This document shows positions 29,527-38,328 of a stretch of DNA of 64,000 bases, one piece after another. The position numbers and the translations under genes are program-made. This DNA comes from G963666705 sp963666705 (GTDB taxonomy: Bacteria > Pseudomonadota > Alphaproteobacteria > CADEGL01). The stretch is taken from the NCBI GenBank assembly GCA_963666705.2, contig CAXXKO010000029.1:310001-374000 (forward strand). Direction: 5' to 3'. The notes under the pieces were generated by a model. It searched no databases. It had not been told where the DNA came from and saw nothing but the letters and a program-made list of their open reading frames with translations. Within the stretch, counting starts at the first letter, position 1. Every line of letters begins with the position of its first letter.

Positions 29527-31803
29527 TTGGTGCGTTTCACTAGATTAGTACTGGGACTATGGCTGGCCACGGCACCGATGGTGGTGTTCGGGGCGCTGGC
29601 ACAGCCGGTCGGGCCCGTGATCCGCGAAGTCCGGGTCGAGGGCAATCAGCGCATCGAGTCCGAAACCATCTTCTCCTACATGGCCATCCGGCCCGGTGAT
29701 GTTTACGACCGCGCCCGCCTCGACCGCTCGCTCAAGGCATTGTACGGAACCGGCCTGTTCGCCGACGTGACCCTGGTGCAACAGGGGGATGTCATCATCG
29801 TGCGCGCGGTCGAGAACCCGATCATCAACCGCATCGCCTTCGAGGGCAACGGAAAGCTCGGCGACGACACCCTGTCCGACGAGATCCAGCTCCGCCCCCG
29901 CGTGGTCTATACGAGGACCCGGGTGCAGAACGACGTGAAGCGGATCCTCGAGATCTATCGGGTCAGCGGCCGGTTTGCCGCCACCGTCGAGCCCAAGGTC
30001 ATCGCTCTTCCGGAAAACCGCGTCGACTTGGTGTTCGAGATCACCGAGGGCGACGTCACTGGCATCGAGCGCATCAATTTCGTCGGCAACAGGGTGTTCG
30101 ACGATTCCGACCTGCGCGGCGTGGTGCAGACGACCGAATCGGCCTGGTGGCGGATTCTGACCAGCGACGACACCTACGACCCCGACCGCCTCAACTTCGA
30201 TAAGGAGTTGCTCCGCCGCCACTATCTCGCCAACGGCTACGCGGACTTCCGGGTCCTGTCGGCCGTGGCGGAGCTGGTTCCGGACCGCGAGGGCTTCTTC
30301 GTCACCTTCACCGTCGAGGAGGGCGAGCGCTACAAGTTCGGCCAGATCGACATCGAGACGGAATTGCGCGACCTCGACCCCGAGATGATTCGCGAGTCCG
30401 TGGCGATGGAGGAAGGCGATTGGTACGACGCGGATCTGGTCGAGGAGACGATCGAGAACCTGACCGACGCTGTCGGCCTGTTCGGTTACGCCTTCGTCGA
30501 CATCCGACCCCTAGTCGAGCGGGATCGCGAGGCGCGCGAGATCGGCGCGACCTTCCTCGTTCAGGAGGGGCCGCGGGTGTTCGTCGAGCGCATCAACATC
30601 ACCGGCAACACACGCACCCTCGACAAGGTCATCCGGCGCGAGATCGAGCTGGTCGAAGGTGACGCATTCAATACGGCACAGGTACGCCGGTCCCAGCAGC
30701 GCTTGCGCAATCTCGGCTTCTTCGAGACGGTCGAGATGAACAACGTACCTGGAACGTCGCCGGACAAGACGGTGATCAACGTGGAGGTGGAGGAGCAATC
30801 CACCGGCGAGCTGTCGCTGGGCGCGGGCTTCTCGACCTCCGAGGGCGCCATCGGTGATTTCGGCATTCGCGAAAAGAACCTTCTCGGCCGGGGCCAGGAT
30901 CTGGGCCTCAGTTTCACCCTGTCGCAGCGGACCCAGGAAATAGACCTGAGCTTCACTGAGCCACGCTTCTTGGACCGCAACCTTGCGGCCGGCATCGATC
31001 TGTTTCGCGTGACGAAGGATTTCAACGCCGAGAGCGGCTTCCGGCAGCGCTCGACCGGCATCAACCTGCGCACCAGCTACGAAATCGTCTACCCCATCAG
31101 CCAGAGCCTCAAATACGGGTTCACGAGGGATCGCATCGAGGACATCGATGCCAACGCCTCCCTCTTCGTTCGCGAGCAGGCCGGAACCACGACGACTTCT
31201 TTCGTGACGCAGGACCTGTTGTACGACCGGCGCGACAACCGCTTCGACCCGACCGACGGATACTTCGTCATGCTCGGCAACGATGTCGCGGGACTGGGTG
31301 GCAGCGTGACGTACCTGCGCACGCGCCTCGAGGGCGGCAACTACATATCCCTGGCTGAGGACTGGATCCTCATGCTCAGCGGCGAGACAGGGTACATCAC
31401 CGGTCTCGGTGACGATATTGGCATCAACAACCGCTTCTTCGTCGGTGGCGACGATCTGCGCGGGTTCGCCATTGCCGGCATCGGCCCGCGCGACAAGACC
31501 ACCGAAGATGCGCTTGGCGGCAAATGGTTCTACGCCGGTACCACCGAGCTCAGCTTCCCCATCGGCCTGCCGAAGGAGCTCGGCATCCTCGGCAAGGTAT
31601 TCAGCGATTTCGGTGGCTTGGGCGACCCTGGCGTCAATGGCGGCGGTTTCAACGATGATCCCTCCGTGCGTGCCACCATCGGCCTCGGCCTGGGGTGGCG
31701 CTCACCCTTCGGGCCGGTTCGCATCGATTACGGCAAGCCGGTGATCAAGAAGGATTTCGACAAGACGGAATCGATTCGGATCAGCTTCGGAACCACCTTC
31801 TAG
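29527..31803 (+). CDS. bamA: Outer-membrane assembly factor BamA
   Basis: Omp85-family core of the BAM complex that folds beta-barrel proteins into the outer membrane. 758 residues: a signal peptide (VLGLWLATAPMVVFGALA), five POTRA domains to about residue 420 (first IREVRVEGNQRIESETI), and a 16-strand barrel ending in a C-terminal Phe (FGTTF). The start is TTG 29527, with GTG 29530 adjacent; GGAGGGGCCG precedes. ompH follows after 15 bp. Confidence 0.96.
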   Translation: MVRFTRLVLGLWLATAPMVVFGALAQPVGPVIREVRVEGNQRIESETIFSYMAIRPGDVYDRARLDRSLKALYGTGLFADVTLVQQGDVIIVRAVENPIINRIAFEGNGKLGDDTLSDEIQLRPRVVYTRTRVQNDVKRILEIYRVSGRFAATVEPKVIALPENRVDLVFEITEGDVTGIERINFVGNRVFDDSDLRGVVQTTESAWWRILTSDDTYDPDRLNFDKELLRRHYLANGYADFRVLSAVAELVPDREGFFVTFTVEEGERYKFGQIDIETELRDLDPEMIRESVAMEEGDWYDADLVEETIENLTDAVGLFGYAFVDIRPLVERDREAREIGATFLVQEGPRVFVERINITGNTRTLDKVIRREIELVEGDAFNTAQVRRSQQRLRNLGFFETVEMNNVPGTSPDKTVINVEVEEQSTGELSLGAGFSTSEGAIGDFGIREKNLLGRGQDLGLSFTLSQRTQEIDLSFTEPRFLDRNLAAGIDLFRVTKDFNAESGFRQRSTGINLRTSYEIVYPISQSLKYGFTRDRIEDIDANASLFVREQAGTTTTSFVTQDLLYDRRDNRFDPTDGYFVMLGNDVAGLGGSVTYLRTRLEGGNYISLAEDWILMLSGETGYITGLGDDIGINNRFFVGGDDLRGFAIAGIGPRDKTTEDALGGKWFYAGTTELSFPIGLPKELGILGKVFSDFGGLGDPGVNGGGFNDDPSVRATIGLGLGWRSPFGPVRIDYGKPVIKKDFDKTESIRISFGTTF

Positions 31804-31818
31804 ACAAAGAGAGGCCAT

Positions 31819-32376
31819 ATGTTCAGGCGTTCCGTATTCGGACTCTTCGCCGCCCTTGCCGTGGTGTCCACGGTCGGCCTCCCGGCCCGCGCGCAACAGA
31901 CGCCTGCCCCGATCGTCGCCGTCCTGGATATCCAGGCGATCATGCGGGATTCGACCGCGGCCATCGGCATCCGCGAACAGATGGAAGCGCATCACGCCAG
32001 GTTCCAGGCCGAGATCACGGAGCGGGAGAACCAGCTGCGCGCCGCCGATCAGGAGCTCGCCCAGCAGCGTGCGATCCTGTCCGCCGAGGTCATTGCCGAT
32101 CGTCAACGCTCCCTTCAGGAGAACGCCGCACTGTTGTCCCAGCTTGTCGAGAAGCGCAAACGACAGGTGACGGAGGCCTTCGGCACCGCGATGCAGCAGG
32201 TGCAGGAGACGCTCATGGACGTGGTCACCGCGATCATGCAGGAGCGTGGCCTCAACATGGTTCTGCCGCGCGCGCAAGTCGTCGTCGTGGCGCCCGAGCT
32301 CGAAATGACGGCCGAGGCGCTCGCGCGCCTCAACGCCAAGCTCACATCCGTTACGGTGGTGATACCGGAAGGCTAG
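31819..32376 (+). CDS. skp: OmpH/Skp-family periplasmic chaperone
   Basis: Periplasmic chaperone that holds unfolded outer-membrane proteins. 185 residues: a signal peptide cleaved near ARAQQ, then VAVLDIQAIMRDS and a long charged coiled coil (about 50-130, the Skp tentacle), then a beta-rich end (LNMVLPRAQVVVVAPELE). It lies between bamA and lpxD, the conserved order. Confidence 0.92.
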   Translation: MFRRSVFGLFAALAVVSTVGLPARAQQTPAPIVAVLDIQAIMRDSTAAIGIREQMEAHHARFQAEITERENQLRAADQELAQQRAILSAEVIADRQRSLQENAALLSQLVEKRKRQVTEAFGTAMQQVQETLMDVVTAIMQERGLNMVLPRAQVVVVAPELEMTAEALARLNAKLTSVTVVIPEG

Positions 32377-32379
32377 CGC

Positions 32380-33399
32380 ATGGCCGACCCGCGCTTCTTC
32401 TCGGTTCGGGGACCCTTTACACTCGCGCGATTGGCGGATATCAGCGGCGCCGAGTTGGTCGTGGGTGATGTCGAGCGGACGGTTTTCGACGTGGCGGCCC
32501 TCGAGGCCGCCGGGCCGGAGGATCTGAGCTTCCTCGACAACAAGCTTTACCTCGAGGCGTTCACCGGGAGTGCCGCTGGCGCCTGCATCGTCGGCGCCGA
32601 GCATCGCGAGCGCGCGCCCGCGGGTATGGCCGTCCTCGTGGCCGAGGACCCGTACCGGAGCTACGCCCTGGCGGCCCGGGCATTCTATCCCGAGGAGGCG
32701 GAAGGGCGCGGCATCCATGAGAGCGCCGTCGTCGATGGGAGCGCCCGGTTGGACGAGGATGTCGTGATAGGGGCGGGGGTCGTCATCGGCGCCGGCGCCG
32801 AGATCGGACGGGCGTGCGGCATCGGCGCGGGCACGGTAATCGGGCCACGGGTCGTAATCGGTGAAGAGACTTCGATCGGCGCTGGCGCGTCGGTCAGTCA
32901 CGCCATAATCGGCGCCCGCGTCCTCCTCCATCCCGGCGTGAGGATCGGTCAACGCGGTTTTGGCTTCGCCATGGGGCGGAAAGGGCACCTCAAGGTACCC
33001 CAGCTCGGCCGTGTCATCATCGAGGACGATGTGGAGGTCGGCGCCAACAGCACCATCGACCGCGGGTCCGGCCCCGATACGGTGATCGGCGCGGGCTCGA
33101 TGATTGATAATTTGGTGCAAATCGGGCACAACGTGCGCTTGGGGAGGGGATGCGTGATCGTCGCGCAGGCCGGCGTCGCCGGCAGCACCCAGCTTGGGGA
33201 CTACGTTGCTCTGGCGGCGCAGGCGGGCCTGGTCGGTCATCTCAAGATCGGCGCGGGCGCCCAGATCGCGGCGCAGAGCGGTGTGATGCGCGATGTCCCG
33301 GCGGGGGCGATAGTTTGCGGCAGCCCGGCGGTTCCCTTGAAACAGTTCTTTCGCCAGACGGCCGTCGTGTCTCGTCTGGCGAAAAAGAGGGGCACGTGA
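32380..33399 (+). CDS. lpxD: UDP-3-O-(3-hydroxyacyl)glucosamine N-acyltransferase
   Basis: Third step of lipid A synthesis: transfers a hydroxyacyl chain from ACP. 339 residues with an N-terminal uridine-binding domain (LSFLDNKLYLEAF) and a left-handed beta helix of hexapeptide repeats (VVIGAGVVIGAGAEIGRACG). The catalytic His region is in LVQIGHNVRLGRGC. It starts 4 bp after ompH. Confidence 0.96.
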   Translation: MADPRFFSVRGPFTLARLADISGAELVVGDVERTVFDVAALEAAGPEDLSFLDNKLYLEAFTGSAAGACIVGAEHRERAPAGMAVLVAEDPYRSYALAARAFYPEEAEGRGIHESAVVDGSARLDEDVVIGAGVVIGAGAEIGRACGIGAGTVIGPRVVIGEETSIGAGASVSHAIIGARVLLHPGVRIGQRGFGFAMGRKGHLKVPQLGRVIIEDDVEVGANSTIDRGSGPDTVIGAGSMIDNLVQIGHNVRLGRGCVIVAQAGVAGSTQLGDYVALAAQAGLVGHLKIGAGAQIAAQSGVMRDVPAGAIVCGSPAVPLKQFFRQTAVVSRLAKKRGT

Positions 33400-33402
33400 C
33401 GC

Positions 33403-33870
33403 ATGGAAGCGACCGCCTTGGAACGGACAGTAATAGAGATCGATATCCAGCGGGTCATGGACATGATCCCGCATCGATATCCATTTCTGATGATCGACAA
33501 GGTCGTCGACGTCATCACCAACGACAGCGCGACCGGTGTCAAGAACGTCTCCATCAACGAGCACTTCTTCCAAGGCCATTTTCCCAGACGTCCCGTCATG
33601 CCCGGCGTGATGATCATCGAGGCCATGGCCCAGACGGCGGCGGTCCTCGTCGTCCACAGCCTCGGGCCCGAGTCGGAAGGCAAGCTCGTCTACTTCATGT
33701 CCATCGACGATGCCCGATTCCGCAAGCCGGTCTTCCCCGGCGACACCCTCTACATCGAGGTGACCAAGCGTCGGAGCCGGGCGAACGTGTGGAAGTTCGG
33801 CGGCGCGGCCAAGGTGAGCGGCGTGCTCGTGGCGGAGGCGACCTTCGCGGCCATGATCCTGGATGACTGA
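33403..33870 (+). CDS. fabZ: 3-hydroxyacyl-ACP dehydratase FabZ
   Basis: Dehydrates hydroxyacyl-ACP in fatty-acid elongation and competes with LpxA/LpxD for the same substrate pool. 155 residues, hot-dog fold, catalytic His in MDMIPHRYPFLMID and Glu in RPVMPGVMIIEAMAQ. It sits between lpxD and lpxA, whose start overlaps its end by 8 bp. Confidence 0.97.
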   Translation: MEATALERTVIEIDIQRVMDMIPHRYPFLMIDKVVDVITNDSATGVKNVSINEHFFQGHFPRRPVMPGVMIIEAMAQTAAVLVVHSLGPESEGKLVYFMSIDDARFRKPVFPGDTLYIEVTKRRSRANVWKFGGAAKVSGVLVAEATFAAMILDD

Positions 33871-34663
33871 AATCCACCCCACGGCGCTGGTCGAGGCCGG
33901 TGCCAAGCTCGGTGCCGGGGTGGCGATCGGGCCCTATTGCCTGGTGGGGCCGGAGGTCGAGCTCGGCGATGGCGTGAAGCTCGTCAGCCACGCGGTGGTG
34001 GCGGGGCGGACGAGCATTGGGCCCGGAACCACCGTGTATCCTTTCTCGTCCATCGGCCATCCGCCCCAGGACTTGAAGTACAAGGGCGAGCCCTCTCGCC
34101 TCTCGATCGGAGCGCGCAACACCATCCGTGAATATGTCACCATGAACCCTGGCACCGAGGGCGGCGGGATGGTGACCGAAGTGGGCGACGAGTGCCTGTT
34201 CATGGTCGGCGCCCATGTGGCGCACGATTGCAAGCTCGGCAATTACGTCGTCATGGCGAACAACGCGACCCTCGCGGGCCATGTCGAAGTGGGCGACTAC
34301 GCCATCATCGGCGGCCTCTCGGCCGTTCACCAGTTCGTGCGCATCGGCCCCCACGCCATGATCGGCGGCATGTCGGGTGTCGAGCATGACGTCATTCCCT
34401 ATGGCTCGGTATTGGGCGAGCGGGCGCACCTCTCCGGCCTCAACATCGTCGGCCTCAAGCGGCGCGGCTTTTCGCGCGACGACATCCACACCTTGCGCAC
34501 GGCCTATAGGCTCCTCTTCGCCCAGGAAGGCACGACCACCGAGCGCCTGGCGGATGCCCAGGAGATCTACGGCTCCAACCAGGCGGTCATGGACATCGTC
34601 TGGTTCATGCAGGCCGATTCGTCGCGGGCCGTGTGCCAGCCACGCGTGGAGCATGCCGCCTAA
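33863..34663 (+). CDS. lpxA: UDP-N-acetylglucosamine acyltransferase
   Basis: First step of lipid A synthesis. 266 residues, a hexapeptide beta helix (IHPTALVEAGAKLGAGVAIG) with the catalytic His segment in FMVGAHVAHDCKLGN and a helical C-terminal domain. Start overlaps fabZ; its end overlaps lpxI by 11 bp. Confidence 0.97.
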   Translation: MTEIHPTALVEAGAKLGAGVAIGPYCLVGPEVELGDGVKLVSHAVVAGRTSIGPGTTVYPFSSIGHPPQDLKYKGEPSRLSIGARNTIREYVTMNPGTEGGGMVTEVGDECLFMVGAHVAHDCKLGNYVVMANNATLAGHVEVGDYAIIGGLSAVHQFVRIGPHAMIGGMSGVEHDVIPYGSVLGERAHLSGLNIVGLKRRGFSRDDIHTLRTAYRLLFAQEGTTTERLADAQEIYGSNQAVMDIVWFMQADSSRAVCQPRVEHAA

Positions 34664-35474
34664 GCTCGGGATACTCGCGGGCGGCGGCGAGCTTCCGGCC
34701 AAACTCATCGAAGCCTGCCGCGCCACGGGACGGGACTTCTTCGTGCTTGCCTTCGATGGACACACCGACCCGGGTCTGGTCGATGGCGTTCCCCACGCCT
34801 GGACCCGCCTCGGCGCCGGTATCCGGGCGCTCGACCATCTGCGCGCGGCTGGGGTCGAGGAGCTGGTCTTCGCCGGCCGCATCGTCCGGCCGTCGATGCG
34901 CGAGCTGCGGCCCGACCTGCGGACCGCAAGGATGTTCGCCAAGCTGGGCAAGGCCGCGTTCGGGGACGACAGCCTCCTCAGCACGGTCATCAAGGAGCTG
35001 GAAACGGAGGGCTTCACCATCGTCGGGCCCGATAGCGTGGTCGAGGAGTTGCTGGCCCCGGCCGGGGTCTATGGCGCCGTCGAGCCCGACGCCCGCGCCA
35101 TGGCGGACGTCGCCCGCGGAATCGAGGTCAGCCGGGGCATCGGCCAGCTCGATGTGGGCCAGGCGGCCGTCGTCCAGGATGGCATCGTGCTCGGCATCGA
35201 GGCCGTCGAGGGCACCGACGCGCTGCTGGCGCGGTGCGCCGGCCTGCGGCGGGAAGGGCCGGGCGGAGTCCTGGTCAAGACGCGCAAGCCCCAGCAGGAA
35301 AGCCGGATCGACCTGCCGACCATCGGCACGGGCACGGTCGCGGGTGCCGCCGCCGCCGGCCTGCGGGGCATCGCCATCGAGGCTGGCGGCGCGCTTGTCG
35401 TCGCCCAGGCGGCTGTGGTCCGGGCGGCGGACGAGGCCGGCCTCTTCATCCTCGGCGTGGACCCCGACGCGTGA
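34653..35474 (+). CDS. lpxI: UDP-2,3-diacylglucosamine pyrophosphatase LpxI
   Basis: Releases lipid X from UDP-diacylglucosamine; the LpxH substitute typical of alphaproteobacteria. 273 residues: N-terminal LGILAGGGELPAKLIEACRATG, middle ELVFAGRIVRPSMREL, and the C-terminal catalytic domain with DVGQAAVVQDGIVLGIEAVEGTDALL. Start ATG 34653 inside the end of lpxA. lpxB follows. Confidence 0.95.
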   Translation: MPPKLGILAGGGELPAKLIEACRATGRDFFVLAFDGHTDPGLVDGVPHAWTRLGAGIRALDHLRAAGVEELVFAGRIVRPSMRELRPDLRTARMFAKLGKAAFGDDSLLSTVIKELETEGFTIVGPDSVVEELLAPAGVYGAVEPDARAMADVARGIEVSRGIGQLDVGQAAVVQDGIVLGIEAVEGTDALLARCAGLRREGPGGVLVKTRKPQQESRIDLPTIGTGTVAGAAAAGLRGIAIEAGGALVVAQAAVVRAADEAGLFILGVDPDA

Positions 35475-35506
35475 GCGGCCCGCCGGGCGGAACCGGCGCG
35501 CCCGCC

Positions 35507-36706
35507 ATGGAAGAGGGCGGCCCGCTCACCATCTTCCTCATTGCCGGCGAGCCCTCGGGCGACGCCATCGGCGCTCGGCTGATGGCGGCTCTGAAGGTGC
35601 CGACCGCGGGCGCGGTCCGGTTCGTGGGCGTGGGCGGCGAGCGCATGACGGGCGAAGGCCTTGCCAGTATCTTTCCCATGTCGGACGTCTCCCTTTTCGG
35701 CGCCGCCGAGGTCATTCCCAAGGCGCCCCTGGTCTTCCGCCGGGTGCGCGAGACGGTGGCCGCCATCCGCGAGGCCCGGCCCGATGCGGTGGTGTCCATC
35801 GATGTGCCGGGCTTTGCCTTCCGCGTGGTCGAGCGCCTGGGTGCCGGCGAGACCCCACTCATCCATTACGTGGCCCCCACCGTTTGGGCCTACCGCCCCG
35901 GCCGGGCGCGCCGAATCGCCCGCTTCCTCGATCATCTCCTGGTGCTGCTGCCCTTCGAGCCGCCCTATTTCGAGCGCGAGGGGCTCGGCTGCACCTATGT
36001 CGGCCACCCGGTCCTCGAGGAGGGGGCCGGCGGGGGCGATGGGCCGGGCTTCCGCGCGCGGCACGGGATCCCGGCGCAGGCACCGCTGCTCGCCGTGCTC
36101 CCCGGCAGCCGGCGCAGTGAGGTCGGGCGTCTGCTGCCGGTCTTCGGCGAGGCCATCGCGCGCCTCGCCCCCCGATTTCCCGGCCTGCGCCTCGCCGTTC
36201 CCACCGTGGCGGCGGTCAGGGACGAGGTCGCGGCCGCGGCGGCGGGTTGGGCCGTGCCGGCGACGGTCACCGAAGGCGCGCGGGAGAAATACGATGCCTT
36301 CGCGGCCAGCCACGCGGCCCTCGCCGCCTCGGGCACGGTCGCCTTGGAGCTCGGCGTCGCCGGCGTGCCCATGGTCGTCGCCTACAGGATGAACCTGCTG
36401 TCCGCCGTCTGGCTGCGGCTCCAGCTGCGCGTCAAGCACGTGACCTTGATCAATATCGTTCTCGACCGCGGCGTCGTGCCGGAATTCCTGCAGAACCGGT
36501 GCCGGCCCGGCCCCATTGCCAGGGCGGTTGCCGAGCTTCTCGCCGGCACCCCGGCGCGGGAACGGCAGCTCGAGGGTATTCGGGAGGCGATGGCGCACTT
36601 CGACATGGGCAATGAAGCGCCGAGCGCGCGGGCCGCGGCGAGCGTGCTGGCGGTGATCCGAAATGCGCGGGTGGGTGTCCTACAACGAGGCGATGCCGAC
36701 CCATAG
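35507..36706 (+). CDS. lpxB: Lipid A disaccharide synthase
   Basis: Glycosyltransferase joining lipid X and UDP-diacylglucosamine. 399 residues, GT-B fold: FLIAGEPSGDAIGARLM, SIDVPGFAFRV, YVAPTVWAYRPGRA, LPGSRRSEVGRLLPVF and AASGTVALELGVAGVPMVVAYR. ATG 35507 matches the family N-terminus; GTG 35471 next to the lpxI stop is possible. Its last 27 bp overlap a small antisense ORF. It ends the plus-strand run. Confidence 0.95.
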   Translation: MEEGGPLTIFLIAGEPSGDAIGARLMAALKVPTAGAVRFVGVGGERMTGEGLASIFPMSDVSLFGAAEVIPKAPLVFRRVRETVAAIREARPDAVVSIDVPGFAFRVVERLGAGETPLIHYVAPTVWAYRPGRARRIARFLDHLLVLLPFEPPYFEREGLGCTYVGHPVLEEGAGGGDGPGFRARHGIPAQAPLLAVLPGSRRSEVGRLLPVFGEAIARLAPRFPGLRLAVPTVAAVRDEVAAAAAGWAVPATVTEGAREKYDAFAASHAALAASGTVALELGVAGVPMVVAYRMNLLSAVWLRLQLRVKHVTLINIVLDRGVVPEFLQNRCRPGPIARAVAELLAGTPARERQLEGIREAMAHFDMGNEAPSARAAASVLAVIRNARVGVLQRGDADP

Positions 36707-36886
36707 CAATACCGCGAGGGCCGCCATGAAGGTCAGGATGCCCACCAGGCGGCGGACGAGAAGGGCCAACGGCAGGCGGTTGTCGTTGGCGGGGGGCTTG
36801 CGTGACCCCGGCGCGCCAACCCGCGGCAGCGCCGCGGTGCCCGGCGCCCGATGGCGGCGATGTGTCGGCTTGCTCCGGCCGGCCAA
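36680..36886 (-). CDS. Small single-helix membrane protein (hypothetical)
   Basis: A 68-residue frame starting TTG at 36886, 11 bp after the gltA stop, preceded by AGAAAGGG as a plausible ribosome site. It has a basic, Pro-rich N-terminal half (KPPANDNRLPLALLVRRL) and one hydrophobic helix (VGILTFMAALAVLLWVGIA). Its stop lies inside the 3' end of lpxB on the other strand. No family is recognised. It could be a chance frame; the ribosome site and clean helix argue for a gene. Confidence 0.4.
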   Translation of the reverse strand: MAGRSKPTHRRHRAPGTAALPRVGAPGSRKPPANDNRLPLALLVRRLVGILTFMAALAVLLWVGIASL

Positions 36887-36897
36887 GGCGACCCTTT

Positions 36898-38241
36898 CTA
36901 ATTCCTGTCTTCGAGCATCACGAAGTCGCGCTCGGCGGGGCCCGTGTAAAGCTGGCGGGGCCGGCCGATCCTCTGGCTCGGGTCCTCCGCCATCTCTTTC
37001 CACTGCGCCACCCAGCCGACGGTCCGCGCGAGCGCGAACAGGACCGTGAACATCGAGGTCGGGAAGCCCATGGCCCGCAGCACGATGCCCGAGTAGAAAT
37101 CGACGTTGGGGAACAGCTTGCGCTCGACGAAGTATTCGTCCTCGAGCGCGATCCTCTCGAGCTCCAAGGCAAGGGCCAGCAGCGGCTCGTCCTTCACGCC
37201 CAGCTCGTCGAGCACCTCGTAGCAGCTCGTGCGCATGACGGCGGCGCGCGGGTCGTAATGCTTGTAGACCCTGTGGCCGAAGCCCATGAGGCGGAAGGGG
37301 TCGTCCTTGTCCTTGGCGCGGGCCACGAACTCCGGGATGCGCTCCTTGTTGCCGATTTCTCCCAGCATGTTGAGGACGGCTTCGTTGGCGCCGCCATGGG
37401 CCGGTCCCCACAGCGAGGCGATTCCGGCGGCGATGCAGGCGAAGGGGTTGGCGCCACTCGAGCCGGCGAGGCGCACTGTCGAAGTCGAGGCGTTCTGCTC
37501 GTGATCGGCGTGGAGGATGAAAATGCGGTCCATGGCCCGGCTGAGCACCGGCCGCGATACCCAGTCCTCGCTCGGCATGCCGAAGGTCATGTAGAGGAAG
37601 TTCTCGGCATAGCTCAGATTGTTGCGCGGATACTGGAACGGCTGGCCGCTCGAATATTTATAGGCCATGGCGGCGATGGTCGGCATCTTCGCGATCATGC
37701 GATAGGACGCGACCATGCGCTGGTGCGGGTCGTCGACATCGGTACTATCGTGATAGAAGGCCGAGAGCGCGCCGACGACGCCGACCATGATCGCCATCGG
37801 GTGCGCGTCGCGCCGGAAGCCGCGATAGAAGGTCAGAAGCTGCTCGTGGACCATGGAGTGGTAGGTGATGTCGTTCTCGAAATCACCCTTCTGGGTTTGG
37901 GTCGGCAACTCGCCATAGAGCAGCAGGTAGCAAACCTCCATGAAGTTCGAGTTCTCCGCCAGATCCTCGATGCGGTAGCCGCGGTGCAATAGTATTCCCG
38001 CTTCGCCGTCGATGTAGGTGATCTGCGATTCGCAGCTCGCGGTCGAGGTGAATCCGGGATCGTAGGTGAAGTAGCCCGTCTCGGCGTAAAGATTGCGCAC
38101 GTCGATGACCCGCGGCCCAACCGTGCCGGCGGTGACCGGTAGCTGGTATGATTTGTTGGTGCCGCCGTCGATCAGCGTTACGGTATCGCCCGAATCCGAC
38201 TCTACTTCCCGGCTGGCGGCTGTCACTTTTCCCTCGGCCAT
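36898..38241 (-). CDS. gltA: Citrate synthase (type II)
   Basis: Condenses acetyl-CoA and oxaloacetate at TCA-cycle entry. 447 residues, type II hexameric form: N-terminal beta region (VTLIDGGTNKSYQLPV), YIDGEAGILLHRGY, catalytic HADHEQNASTSTVRLAGSSGANPFACIAAGI, WGPAHGGANEAV, GFGHRVYKHYDPRA, and NVDFYSGI. It is downstream of gltX on the same strand with an 87-bp gap. Confidence 0.97.
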   Translation of the reverse strand: MAEGKVTAASREVESDSGDTVTLIDGGTNKSYQLPVTAGTVGPRVIDVRNLYAETGYFTYDPGFTSTASCESQITYIDGEAGILLHRGYRIEDLAENSNFMEVCYLLLYGELPTQTQKGDFENDITYHSMVHEQLLTFYRGFRRDAHPMAIMVGVVGALSAFYHDSTDVDDPHQRMVASYRMIAKMPTIAAMAYKYSSGQPFQYPRNNLSYAENFLYMTFGMPSEDWVSRPVLSRAMDRIFILHADHEQNASTSTVRLAGSSGANPFACIAAGIASLWGPAHGGANEAVLNMLGEIGNKERIPEFVARAKDKDDPFRLMGFGHRVYKHYDPRAAVMRTSCYEVLDELGVKDEPLLALALELERIALEDEYFVERKLFPNVDFYSGIVLRAMGFPTSMFTVLFALARTVGWVAQWKEMAEDPSQRIGRPRQLYTGPAERDFVMLEDRN

Positions 38242-38328
38242 TGCCCTCTATCCCACCCTCGAAATGTTGTCTGGCTGGGCCGCGCTCGCCTCTTCGGCGC
38301 CTGGCGGCAATCATCTGCCCCCATCATA

